Shown here: positions 56,044-64,000 of the stretch, piece after piece
Numbering within the stretch: position 1 is the first letter of the stretch
Layout: every line of letters starts with the position of its first letter
Notes under the pieces: model-generated
Databases searched by the model: none
What the model saw: the letters and a program-made list of their open reading frames with translations, nothing else
Told to the model about the DNA's origin: nothing
Made by a program: the position numbers and the translations under genes
Assembly: GCA_944320465.1 (NCBI GenBank)
Contig: CALUHO010000011.1
Coordinates: 1 to 64,000 of the forward strand
DNA: 64,000 nt
Direction: 5' to 3'
Source: an uncultured Bacteroidales bacterium
GTDB lineage: Bacteria; Bacteroidota; Bacteroidia; Bacteroidales; P3

Positions 56044-57003
56044 TCAAGCCCTCTTCCTCGCCAGCAAAGCCTCAGCCTTGGCCACGATACCGGCCACGTT
56101 CAAGCCATAGAAATCCAACAACTCCTGAGGTGTCCCGCTTTGGCCGAATTGGTCATCGACCCCCAGCATTTCCATCGGGACCGGATAATGACGAACCAAG
56201 AAATTGGCCACGGCATCTCCCAATCCACCGTTAAGCTGGTGTTCCTCGCAAGTCAGCACGCAGCCCGTCTTCTTGGCCGAAGCCAAGACACATTCCGTAT
56301 CCAAAGGCTTCAAGGTCGCCATATTGATCACCTCGGCATGGATTCCTTTTTCTTCAAGTGCCGCAGCGGCTTCCAAAGCGGGCCAAACCAGATGCCCGAT
56401 GGCGATAATCGTCACATCCCCACCTTCTTGCAGCACATAACCTTTCCCGATTTCAAACACTTGGTCCGCCGGCGTGAAATTGGGAACCGTAGGCCGGCCG
56501 CAACGCAAATACACCGGCCCCTGATGACGGGCAACCGCCAAAGTAGCCTGCACAGCTTGGTTGTAGTCACAAGGATGGACCACGGTCATGCCCGGAATCA
56601 TCCGCATCATGCCCATGTCCTCCAAAGCCTGGTGCGTTGCACCGTCTTCCCCCACGGTCAAACCCGAATGAGGAGCGTAAATCTTCACATTGGCTTGGGA
56701 ATACGCCACCGATTGGCGGATCTGGTCGTAAACGCGACCCGTCGAAAACTCGGCAAAAGTCCCCGTGAATGGAATCTTCCCAGCCACCGCCATACCCGCA
56801 GCGATACTGATCATATTGGCTTCGGCGATGCCGACCTGAAAAAAACGCTCGGGATACGCCTTGGCAAAAGCATCCATCTTGACCGAACCGGTCAAATCCG
56901 CCGCCAACGCCACTACCTGCGGCATTTCCTTGGCTGCCAGCATCAGACCCGCACCAAAACCGGAACGGGTATCTTTCTTTTCGGTAAACGAATATTTGTT
57001 CAT
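56044..57003 (-). CDS. Transketolase, C-terminal subunit
   Basis: 319 residues forming the pyrimidine-binding and C-terminal domains of a split transketolase. Seen: FFQVGIAEANMISIAAGMAV with the Glu that activates TPP, FSTGRVYDQIRQSVAY, THQALEDMGMMRMIPGMTVV and the C-terminal domain from about residue 195. The N-terminal half is the separate gene at 58773-59621. Split transketolases are normal in many bacteria, but here the halves are separated by a vWA gene. Pathway: non-oxidative pentose phosphate shunt. Confidence 0.9.
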   Translation of the reverse strand: MNKYSFTEKKDTRSGFGAGLMLAAKEMPQVVALAADLTGSVKMDAFAKAYPERFFQVGIAEANMISIAAGMAVAGKIPFTGTFAEFSTGRVYDQIRQSVAYSQANVKIYAPHSGLTVGEDGATHQALEDMGMMRMIPGMTVVHPCDYNQAVQATLAVARHQGPVYLRCGRPTVPNFTPADQVFEIGKGYVLQEGGDVTIIAIGHLVWPALEAAAALEEKGIHAEVINMATLKPLDTECVLASAKKTGCVLTCEEHQLNGGLGDAVANFLVRHYPVPMEMLGVDDQFGQSGTPQELLDFYGLNVAGIVAKAEALLARKRA

Positions 57004-57207
57004 CTGCTTTTATTTAAAATCCGTTTCAAAACTTTCTTACACGCTTGGAATAGAACATGTACTGGTATCTGTTCCAGAATCATGCCTGCCATCGAGCATT
57101 TTTGCAAACCCAACCCGGCATCTCTTCCAGGATTCCCATTACCCACATGCACTCGAAAGCCTTTATCTTGCAAACCGGCTCATCACCGAACGCAAACCGT
57201 CGTCGAT

Positions 57208-58602
57208 TCAAAAAGCGACTTCCACTGTCGCCCCAGGATTCAGCACGAAAGTCTTTTCCCGCGTGGCAGAAGACCTCTGGTTATATCGGGAGCGGTTCAC
57301 GACCCGGTAAGTACCCGGTCTCAGATACAAGGTTTCCGAACGTTTGGCATCGTCAAAACGATAAACCAGCACCTCCCTTCCCGCCGAATCTACCTCATAC
57401 AGGCTGCCATACCCCTCCACACTCCGCCGGAACACCAGAATCCCTAACAGGGGCACTTCCACCATCGTAGTCTTGTCAGGCTCAATGGATACGTTTTCCA
57501 AGCACAGAGGAGGCAAGGTCAAAATTTCCAAATCGTACTTCCCGCACAGATAGCGTTCCTTGTCGTTGACATACTGGACATTCACAATATCCGTCTTACC
57601 GGGTTCACGCAACAAACACGGCGTATGCAGAGCCACCGGAGGCCTCGCACCTTTCATTCTCACCAACAAATCCCCCTGTGCGGCAGGCAAGGCGAACTGG
57701 CTATGCCGGCCTGCCCTGACCACCAAGGAGTCCAAACGCAATGCCGGCCGAGTATGCACCACCAAGTCGTAGACATGCATGGGATCCAAACTCAAGGTAT
57801 CTGGATATCCCGCATAATCAAGGGCATGCACATAATTGTACACCACCATTCCCGAAACATGGTCGTAAAAGGTCATGTTGACATTGCTCACCGTAGGCGC
57901 CCCGTCTGCATCCAGCAGATGAACCTGTGCCGTGGTACTGTTCAATGCCTGAGTTATGACAGCCTCGAATGCCTCCACGAACTCTTCCTCGTCCGAGGCA
58001 TCGAAATACTCTCCCACACAACCGAAATCATGCGAGAAGTCCTCCCCTATGCCAATAATGAAGGGACGGAGCGCGATTCCCTTTTCCTGCAAGAACGCGG
58101 AAGCCTCGCAAGGGTCTTCACCGCACTCCTCGATGCCATCGGTAATCAGGATTATCAAGTTCCGGCAATGGGTGCAAGGCGGGAAATCCTTGGCCGCTTC
58201 CCGCAAGGAATAAGCAATCGGAGTGGCGCCTTTGGACTGCAGGGTTCGAATCACCTGAGCGATTTTCTTGCCGTTCCCGGCAGCAAAAGGCACCTCTAAT
58301 CTGCTGTCCCCGCAATCCAGAGGCGGATACTGGCTCTGGTGTCCGTAAACCCGCAACGCCAGCTGGACATTTTCTACCGTCGCCAAGGAATCGATGATAT
58401 CCGCTACCAGTTTTTTGGAGATGGACATCTTGGAAGCACCTTGCCAACGGGCGTTCATCGAATTGGAAGCATCATAAATAATCAGGATACGGTTCATGGG
58501 CTGTAGACCGGAACCGGTTTGCGACCAAACCTGAATCCCTTGGCTTGAAAGGAATGCAAAAAAAATCCCTGTCCCGTATTTCCAAAAGCGACTCAAGCTC
58601 AT
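57208..58602 (-). CDS. Secreted vWA-domain protein
   Basis: 464 residues from ATG 58602, with a signal peptide (GTGIFFAFLSSQGIQVWSQ). The von Willebrand A domain (about 45-220) has the MIDAS motif DASNSM, a conserved KGATPIAYSL threonine and LIILITDGIEECGEDPC. Cys pairs near CTHCRN suggest disulfides. The rest is beta-rich repeats (about 225-464), Ig-like. Function unknown: periplasmic or surface metal-dependent binding. It lies between the two transketolase genes, 170 bases after the N-half and 204 before the C-half, an odd place. Confidence 0.82.
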   Translation of the reverse strand: MSLSRFWKYGTGIFFAFLSSQGIQVWSQTGSGLQPMNRILIIYDASNSMNARWQGASKMSISKKLVADIIDSLATVENVQLALRVYGHQSQYPPLDCGDSRLEVPFAAGNGKKIAQVIRTLQSKGATPIAYSLREAAKDFPPCTHCRNLIILITDGIEECGEDPCEASAFLQEKGIALRPFIIGIGEDFSHDFGCVGEYFDASDEEEFVEAFEAVITQALNSTTAQVHLLDADGAPTVSNVNMTFYDHVSGMVVYNYVHALDYAGYPDTLSLDPMHVYDLVVHTRPALRLDSLVVRAGRHSQFALPAAQGDLLVRMKGARPPVALHTPCLLREPGKTDIVNVQYVNDKERYLCGKYDLEILTLPPLCLENVSIEPDKTTMVEVPLLGILVFRRSVEGYGSLYEVDSAGREVLVYRFDDAKRSETLYLRPGTYRVVNRSRYNQRSSATREKTFVLNPGATVEVAF

Positions 58603-58772
58603 TTCTTCTTTCTTCCCGTTTTTCGACGACTCCACCGGCAATCCTCAAGCCCACGGACAACAACAGGACTCCCGGTTCTCAACCGGCCAAGCCCCCGTTC
58701 CCCGACAAAAGATACCTCCGCCCACACATCTCCCGCCCCTTTCCAGCAAACCGGTACCGAAGCATCCCCGTC

Positions 58773-59621
58773 TCAATAATCCCCGTATACCGTTTCCGGC
58801 AACTGCTCCAAGGCCGCTTCCGCCTGCTCGTCGTTGGGTGCTGTCCCATGCCATTTGGAAAGGTTCCGCATGAAATCAACCCCATGCCCCATCTCAGTAT
58901 GCATCAGGATCATGACCGGCCTACCCTGTCCGCAGGAAGACTTGGCTTGGTTCAAAACCTTTTCCACATCCGTCACATCGTTCCCGTTCATTTCCAACAC
59001 CAACCAGCCAAAAGCCTCGAACTTGGCACGCAGGTTGCCCAGATCCATTACATCCTTGACCGCACCGTCTATCTGCAAACCATTGTAATCCACTACCGAA
59101 ATCAGATTGTCCACTTTCTTGGCTCCGGCGAACATGGCCGATTCCCAAATCTGCCCTTCTTCCAACTCGCCGTCTCCGTGCAAGGAGAACACCAAATGGC
59201 TGTCCCCGTCCATCTTCTTGGCCAAGGCCATTCCGATCGCGTTCGACATGCCCTGCCCCAACGACCCCGAGGCCATCCGGATGCCCGGCAGATGATGGGA
59301 AACACTGGGATGCCCTTGCAGACGGCTGCCCAACTTGCGCAAAGTCCCTAATTCCGGAATCGGGAAATAGCCCGTCCGCGCCAGCACGCTATACCAGACC
59401 GGCGCAATATGGCCGTTGGACAAGAAAAACACATCCTGCCCTTTGCCTTCTATGGAAAATGTCTTCGGGTCGTGTTCCAGTACATTGAAATACAATACCG
59501 TCATAAAATCGGCACAGCCCAAAGAACCTCCGGTATGGCCGGATTTCGCCGAATGGATCATACGAATGACATCCCGCCTTACCTGGGTGGACATCTGTCT
59601 GAGTTGTTCTGTCTGCAACAT
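58773..59621 (-). CDS. Transketolase, N-terminal subunit
   Basis: 282 residues with the pyrophosphate-binding domain of transketolase: SAKSGHTGGSLGCADFMTVL, LSNGHIAPVWYSVLA, GSLGQGMSNAIGMALAKKMD and the TPP motif HGDGELEEGQIWE ... VDYNGLQIDG. It needs the C-terminal subunit for activity. An inverted repeat (TTATAAG/CTTATAA) lies 12 bases before the ATG. Confidence 0.92.
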   Translation of the reverse strand: MLQTEQLRQMSTQVRRDVIRMIHSAKSGHTGGSLGCADFMTVLYFNVLEHDPKTFSIEGKGQDVFFLSNGHIAPVWYSVLARTGYFPIPELGTLRKLGSRLQGHPSVSHHLPGIRMASGSLGQGMSNAIGMALAKKMDGDSHLVFSLHGDGELEEGQIWESAMFAGAKKVDNLISVVDYNGLQIDGAVKDVMDLGNLRAKFEAFGWLVLEMNGNDVTDVEKVLNQAKSSCGQGRPVMILMHTEMGHGVDFMRNLSKWHGTAPNDEQAEAALEQLPETVYGDY

Positions 59622-59632
59622 TTTCTTTCGTT

Positions 59633-59651
59633 TTATAAGTAGGTCTTATAA
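59633..59651. promoter_or_regulatory. Inverted repeat before the transketolase start
   Basis: TTATAAG-TAGGT-CTTATAA is a perfect 7-bp inverted repeat, 12 bases upstream of the N-subunit ATG. It could be an operator or a weak leader hairpin near the ribosome site. Confidence 0.4.
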
Positions 59652-59846
59652 CTTAGGCCGAAACGTTTTTTCGCCACTCCCAAGCACAAGCGTGTAAACC
59701 CCATTTTCAGAACACGCCTTGCCATACTTAGCCGATGGCCGATGCAAGAATTCCGTCAAGCGCAACTGCAAAAGTATCAAAAACCCACCATTCCCATACG
59801 CAAAACCCAGCCTCCTTTCCTACTTTTTATTCACATCGGATTTTCG

Positions 59847-59869
59847 CTATCGTTGGCTGTCGCCGAAGA
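59847..59869. repeat. 23-bp repeat shared with 49533-49555
   Basis: Exact inverse match of the segment at 49533-49555 (begins CTATCGTTGGCTGTCGCC). It lies in the 421-base divergent region between the transketolase and cstA genes. Confidence 0.6.
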
Positions 59870-59908
59870 CAGGATGCGTCTCGGCCATGCAAAACTGAGC
59901 AAGCTCCT

Positions 59909-59939
59909 TTTGCATGGCTCTCGACTTTCACTATCTTTG
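59909..59939 (+). promoter_or_regulatory. Promoter of cstA
   Basis: TTTG (59909-59912), 19 bases, then TATCTTTG (59932-59939): an exact Bacteroidetes promoter, with a leader of about 95 bases before the cstA ATG at 60043. Confidence 0.8.
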
Positions 59940-60042
59940 CTCCCGTATTCTTTTACGGAAAGGCTCCAAGGGCATCCAAAAACACGCTTGCCTATCCGCG
60001 ATACGCCTATCCGTAAACAGGTATTAACCGACAACAAATCCT

Positions 60043-61578
60043 ATGGTATCCTTTTTTATCTCCCTGGCCCTGCTGATTCTCGGCTATCTCGTCTATGGCA
60101 AATTCGTCCAAAAGGCTTTCGGCCCCGATCCCAATCGCAAAACCCCGGCAGTAGCCCATCCCGACGGCGTGGATTATGTACAGATGCCTGCCTGGAAAAT
60201 GTTCATGATCCAGTTCCTCGACATTGCCGGTCTCGGCCCTATCTTCGGGACTATCCTGGGAGCCATGTACGGAACCAGCTGCTTCATCTGGATTGTCATC
60301 GGATGCATCTTCGGAGGAGCCGTCCACGACTATATGGCCGGCATGCTGTCCGTGCGCAACGATGGCAAAAACGTACCCGAACTGACAGGCAAGTACTTAG
60401 GAAACGGAATGAAGCAATTCAGCCGGGTCCTAGGCATCCTGCTGATGGTCATGTGCGGGTCGGTCTTCGTAACCGGGTCGGCCGGACTGCTCGCCGCGCT
60501 CACCCCGGAATCGCTCGACACCACCTTCTGGAGCATCGTCATCTTCATCTATTTCCTTTTAGCGACCCTGCTGCCGATAGACAAACTGATTGGACGCATC
60601 TACCCCATCTTCGGCTTCTGCCTGCTGTTCATGGCCGTCGGCATCATGGCCTGCCTCATTTACCAAGCCTGTTTCGTTGCCCCCGGCTCCATGCCTGAAA
60701 TCTGGGAAGCGATGACCAATATGAACACCCCCGAAAACACCGGGACAGCCACCAAGCCAATTTTCCCGATGATGTTCATCTCGATAGCCTGCGGCGCGGT
60801 TTCCGGCTTCCATGCCACACAATCCCCCCTGATGGCCCGCTGCATGTCGAACGAAAAACAAGGCCGTCCCATCTTCTACGGCTCGATGATTACCGAAGGC
60901 GTGGTCGGCCTGATCTGGGCAGCTGCCGCCACCTATGTTTTCCATAATACCGGCCTCATGGAACAAATCGGCCTTACCTATGCCGATGTGGAAGCCAAAG
61001 GCGGCCCGACCGTGGTCAACGGCCTATCCCGCTTATGGTTAGGCGGCTTCGGAGCGGTCTTGGCCATTATCGGGGTCGTAGCCTGCCCCATCACTTCGGG
61101 CGACACCGCCATGCGCTCGGCCCGCTTGATGCTGGCCGAAATGCTGCACTTCAAACAAGAGAAACTCAGCCACCGCCTTTATTTGGCAATCCCCCTCTTC
61201 GCCGTAGCGCTCCTGCTGCTCACCGTCCTTTCCGCCCAGTTCGGCATCCTCTGGCGCTATTTCGCGTTCATGAACCAGCTAATGGCCATGTGCACCCTCT
61301 GGGTCATCACCGTTTACCTTTTCCGCTACCGGAAAGGCCTCACATACATCATGTCCTTGATTCCGGCCGTTTTCATGACTTCGGTGGTCTTCACATACCT
61401 GTTCCGCGCCCCGGAATGCCTCGGCGGGCTGTTTGCCGGCAATGCCTTCTACTTGGACACCTTGTCTTATCTGTTAGGTCTCGCCTGCATGCTCGTCATC
61501 TGCGCGGTGTTCATCGCCTGGGCTAACAAGACCGCCCGAGGAATACGCGACGGAAGCCTCTCCACCATAGAAGAGTAA
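60043..61578 (+). CDS. cstA: CstA family peptide/pyruvate transporter
   Basis: A 511-residue inner-membrane protein of the carbon-starvation CstA family, linked to uptake of peptides or pyruvate under nutrient stress. About 13 hydrophobic segments. Conserved parts: FGPDPNRKTPAVAHPDGVDY after the first helix, FLDIAGLGPIFGTILGAMYG, GGAVHDYMAGMLSVRNDG, and FHATQSPLMARCMSNE. It is shorter than the 700-residue enterobacterial protein, as is usual in Bacteroidetes. Divergent from the transketolase gene; followed directly by a family A element. Confidence 0.9.
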   Translation: MVSFFISLALLILGYLVYGKFVQKAFGPDPNRKTPAVAHPDGVDYVQMPAWKMFMIQFLDIAGLGPIFGTILGAMYGTSCFIWIVIGCIFGGAVHDYMAGMLSVRNDGKNVPELTGKYLGNGMKQFSRVLGILLMVMCGSVFVTGSAGLLAALTPESLDTTFWSIVIFIYFLLATLLPIDKLIGRIYPIFGFCLLFMAVGIMACLIYQACFVAPGSMPEIWEAMTNMNTPENTGTATKPIFPMMFISIACGAVSGFHATQSPLMARCMSNEKQGRPIFYGSMITEGVVGLIWAAAATYVFHNTGLMEQIGLTYADVEAKGGPTVVNGLSRLWLGGFGAVLAIIGVVACPITSGDTAMRSARLMLAEMLHFKQEKLSHRLYLAIPLFAVALLLLTVLSAQFGILWRYFAFMNQLMAMCTLWVITVYLFRYRKGLTYIMSLIPAVFMTSVVFTYLFRAPECLGGLFAGNAFYLDTLSYLLGLACMLVICAVFIAWANKTARGIRDGSLSTIEE

Positions 61579-61597
61579 CCTGTTTTTCCGTTTATAA

Positions 61598-61801
61598 GAA
61601 GCTGTTTAAATTTATTTGTTTAGGCCATCGGGAGAGGATTTCGAGGGATGGCGTGGCGTTTTTCAAAGGAGGATAGCTCAGCTATCTGACGTGAAAAACG
61701 CAAGCAAGACCCGAAATAGTCCCCGATGGGCAAGCAAAATCCTGAAACCGGTTCCTGAAAATTCAGTCTTTTCAGGATTGCAAGAAATTTTAAACAGCTT
61801 C
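61598..61801. mobile_element. Family A MITE-like element, copy 3
   Basis: 204 bp in the same orientation as copy 1, flanked by perfect TAA duplicates (61595-61597 and 61802-61804). It starts 19 bases after the cstA stop and ends four bases before the start codon of a glycosyltransferase pseudogene. The conserved hairpin may act as a terminator for cstA. Confidence 0.92.
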
Positions 61802-61805
61802 TAAG

Positions 61806-62326
61806 ATGAAAGTACTTTTTCTCGCTGCCTGATATCCCAATCGTTTCGATGCGATGGAAGGCCTTTTCATACGCAAGCACGCCTCCGCTGTTGGCAAGTA
61901 CACGGATGTGCGCATGTCTTGTTCTTGAAAGAACATCCCACCATTCAAAAGGGCGAATATACCAGTCAGCAGTTTGACAATATCACCGAACACTATGTCT
62001 ATTACCCGGAACAAACATCGAAAATCGGGAAACCAAAAGCTTTCATCCGGTATTGCCATATAGGCTTCAAACATGTATGCCCAGGATGAGGAAAACCGGA
62101 TTTGATTCATGCCAACGTCCTGCCCCGACATGGTGCCATGGCTTTATTTCCAAGAAATTCTACCATATCCCTTATGTCGTCACCGAACATTGGATGCAGT
62201 ACCACCGCGACCCGTTCCGGAACAAAGCGCACAAACGCCTGACCCAAGCCGTGACGAGAAACGCCGAACGGATCATGCCCGAATGCCGCGAAAGGGTAAA
62301 GGAACGGGAACGCCGACACCGCCTCT
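61806..62326 (+). pseudogene. Family 4 glycosyltransferase remnant
   Basis: The N-terminal third of a GT4 glycosyltransferase can be followed through several frames: MKVLFLAA, stop, YPNRFDAMEGLFIRKHASAV; then VLFLKEHPTIQKGEYTSQQF; then stop, KPDLIHANVLPRHGAMAL; then FISKKFYHIPYVVTEHWMQY and AERIMPECRERVKE. At least two nonsense codons and two frameshifts are needed, and the catalytic C-terminal domain is absent. It begins four bases after a family A element, which may have removed its promoter. Its end runs into the convergent RluA-type gene. Confidence 0.75.
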
Positions 62327-63037
62327 CTACCTTTGCCCCACATCCTGACATGGAAAGGACATTGGAAAATACGGCCATACACCGTTTTGAGGGACAGGGG
62401 CCTCAATCCGCAATTCCGTCTTCCGGACCGGATGCGTCAAGCACAGGGAACGGGCGTGCAACGAAATGCTACCATCCAGATTGCTCCGCTTGTCACCGTA
62501 CTTCAAATCCCCCTGTATCGGACATCCCATTCCAGAAAGCTGGACCCGGATCTGATGATGCCGGCCGGTACACAACTCTACTTCTATCAAAGCATAACGT
62601 TCCGAATGCCCGATTACTTTATAATATAGCTCCGCTTTCTGGGCTCCGGGACGCTCCGGCGGACAGATATAGGACTTGTTATTGGCTTCGTTCTTGTAAA
62701 GGTATTGCAACAGATGTCCCTGTGGTTCGACAGGTTCGTTCCGGCAGATGGCCCAATAGATTTTCTGGAACTCCCTTTCCCTTATCATCTCGTTCAGCCG
62801 AGCCAAAGCCTTGCCGGTCTTGGCAAAAAGCAAGACACCGCTCACCGGACGGTCCAAACGATGCGCCACGCCAAGAAATACATTGCCCGGCTTGGCATCC
62901 CTCTCCTTGATAAATACCTTGAACTGCTCGCTCAAAGGCACATCCCCGGTCTTGTCGCCCTGCACGATCTGCCCCGGCAGCTTGTTGACCGCTAAAAGAT
63001 GGTTGTCTTCATACAATATGGGGGCTGGGGGCTGCAT
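62327..63037 (-). CDS. RluA-family RNA pseudouridine synthase
   Basis: 236 residues from ATG 63037. The catalytic motif GVAHRLDRPVSGVLLFAKT holds the essential Asp. GRHHQIRVQLSGMGCPIQGD and DGSISLHARSL are also typical of the family. It converts specific uridines in rRNA or tRNA to pseudouridine; the target is not clear from sequence, and no S4 domain is present, as in RluA/TruC-like forms. The start overlaps the panB stop by one base (TGATG). Confidence 0.92.
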   Translation of the reverse strand: MQPPAPILYEDNHLLAVNKLPGQIVQGDKTGDVPLSEQFKVFIKERDAKPGNVFLGVAHRLDRPVSGVLLFAKTGKALARLNEMIREREFQKIYWAICRNEPVEPQGHLLQYLYKNEANNKSYICPPERPGAQKAELYYKVIGHSERYALIEVELCTGRHHQIRVQLSGMGCPIQGDLKYGDKRSNLDGSISLHARSLCLTHPVRKTELRIEAPVPQNGVWPYFPMSFPCQDVGQR

Positions 63038-63858
63038 CAGTATTGTTCGTTTTCGTTCGGGAAACAAGAAGCCTTCACATCTTCCACATAATGCGAGACC
63101 GCCTTGGTGATTTCCGTGCCCAAATCATGGTAGCGGCGCAAGAAACGAGGGGAAAAACCTTGGGTGATACCTAACATATCATGCATCACCAATACCTGTC
63201 CATCCACCCGATTGCCAGCCCCTATCCCGATGACCGGAATCGACACGACCCGGCTGACTTCCCCGGCCAATTCTGCCGGTATCTTTTCCAATACAAGGCT
63301 GAAACATCCCAACTTTTCCAACAACAAGGCATCCTGCAGCAGCTTTTCGGCCTCCATTTCGGTAGTGGCCCGAACCGCATACGTACCGAATTGATTAATT
63401 GATTGCGGCGTAAGTCCAAGATGCCCCATCACGGGGATTCCTGCCGAAATGATATTCCTTATAGAATCGGCTTCCTCCTGACCGCCTTCCAATTTGACAG
63501 CATCGGCTCCGGTCTCCTTCATGATACGCACGGCCGAACGCAAGGCTTCCAACGAGTCCCCTTGGTAGGATCCGAATGGCATATCCACCACGACCAAGGC
63601 CCGGTTCACGCCTCTTACTACCGAAACTCCGTGGTAAATCATCTGGTCCAAGGTTATCGGCAAAGTTGTAGGATAGCCTGCCATCACATTGGCGGCCGAA
63701 TCCCCGACCAGAATGACATCCACGCCGGCTTGATCAAGCAGTTTGGCCATAGAATAGTCGTAGGCCGTCAACATGGCTATTTTCCTTCCTTCTGATTTCA
63801 TCTTCAACAAAGTGCGTGTCGTCACCTTGTTATGGGATTCATGAACCGCTGTGCTCAT
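63037..63858 (-). CDS. panB: 3-methyl-2-oxobutanoate hydroxymethyltransferase
   Basis: First step of pantothenate (vitamin B5, coenzyme A) synthesis: adds a hydroxymethyl group from methylene-THF to ketoisovalerate. The 273 residues carry the family motifs [70 protein letters not shown] and [18 protein letters not shown]. Metal and substrate residues are in place. Coupled to the RluA-type gene downstream. Confidence 0.96.
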   Translation of the reverse strand: MSTAVHESHNKVTTRTLLKMKSEGRKIAMLTAYDYSMAKLLDQAGVDVILVGDSAANVMAGYPTTLPITLDQMIYHGVSVVRGVNRALVVVDMPFGSYQGDSLEALRSAVRIMKETGADAVKLEGGQEEADSIRNIISAGIPVMGHLGLTPQSINQFGTYAVRATTEMEAEKLLQDALLLEKLGCFSLVLEKIPAELAGEVSRVVSIPVIGIGAGNRVDGQVLVMHDMLGITQGFSPRFLRRYHDLGTEITKAVSHYVEDVKASCFPNENEQY

Positions 63859-64000
63859 CCTTATGATAATTGTAGGTGTGTCCAGTCCAAGATGCGCTTC
63901 GCGAGAGTCTTTTCCCCGCAGGCAAACCCATCCTCGAATGGAACGGCAAACTTACTGCTTTTCCCCGAGCTATGAAATAGCCGACGAATTCAAGATTCAT
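63859..64000. other. Upstream region of panB at window edge
   Basis: No complete gene. A minus-strand frame of about 40 codons without a start (ends DWTHLQLS) has a stop at each side and is not supported. The panB promoter may lie here, but no TTTG-N19-TAnnTTTG pair was found. Confidence 0.4.

Noticed and set aside
56044..59621. Calling the two transketolase halves a broken gene
   Set aside because: Both halves have proper starts and complete domains; split transketolases are common.
63861..63989. End of a further gene at the window edge (frame ending DWTHLQLS)
   Set aside because: A stop codon lies in the same frame at about 63990 and there is no start codon between.

Overview
The window is chromosomal DNA from a Bacteroidota bacterium, most likely order Bacteroidales. 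The evidence is Bacteroidetes-type promoters (TTTG-N19-TAnnTTTG), families largely confined to the phylum (GLPGLI proteins, a GG-Bacteroidales pseudo-rSAM protein, Porin_10, an HU-CCDC81/SPOR protein, DUF3467 beside rpoC) and the order tRNAs-tuf-tRNA-Trp-secE-nusG-rplKAJL-rpoBC. A gene best read as cysteate synthase suggests a sulfonolipid producer. No rRNA, CRISPR array or phage was seen.

Bases 1-29,700 are mainly housekeeping and mostly on the minus strand: a glycosyltransferase and a YfhO-like membrane protein, tRNA-Gln, a paired M16 peptidase, purD, gyrB, a porin, trmB, an HU/SPOR envelope protein, a deoxynucleoside kinase, and the transcription/translation operon ending in DUF3467.

Bases 29,900-41,600 are accessory and decaying. 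A TonB-receptor-like outer-membrane protein, a pseudo-rSAM protein, a GLPGLI protein and an overlooked 40-codon GG-motif peptide form a RiPP-type locus without its radical SAM enzyme. The pseudo-rSAM gene is split by a ~215-bp insertion and the GLPGLI gene by a one-base slip. Two further GLPGLI copies each carry an amber codon at codon 22, exactly at the end of the signal peptide. A SulP transporter and an Rpn-type nuclease lie between them.

Bases 41,600-52,900 hold an RND efflux operon, tRNA-Pro, the cysteate synthase candidate, a TIGR04076 protein, and an operon of a secreted caspase-like protease, an ECF sigma factor and a membrane anti-sigma factor. That operon has a G9 tract in the anti-sigma gene and a G11 tract upstream. 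tRNA-Arg follows, with the same 66-bp trailer as tRNA-Pro.

Bases 53,000-64,000 contain a 5'-truncated outer-membrane protein, mpl, a split transketolase with a vWA gene between its halves, cstA, a glycosyltransferase pseudogene, an RluA-type pseudouridine synthase and panB.

Two families of short palindromic non-autonomous elements run through the window. Family A has three copies, each 204 bp, with TIR GAAGCTGTTTAAA and 3-bp TAA flanks; one copy sits cleanly inside an ORF. Family B has TIR TTTATCCCAAATCGG: a 204-bp copy, a partial copy at base 1 and an 85-bp version upstream of the kinase gene. They explain much of the gene breakage.
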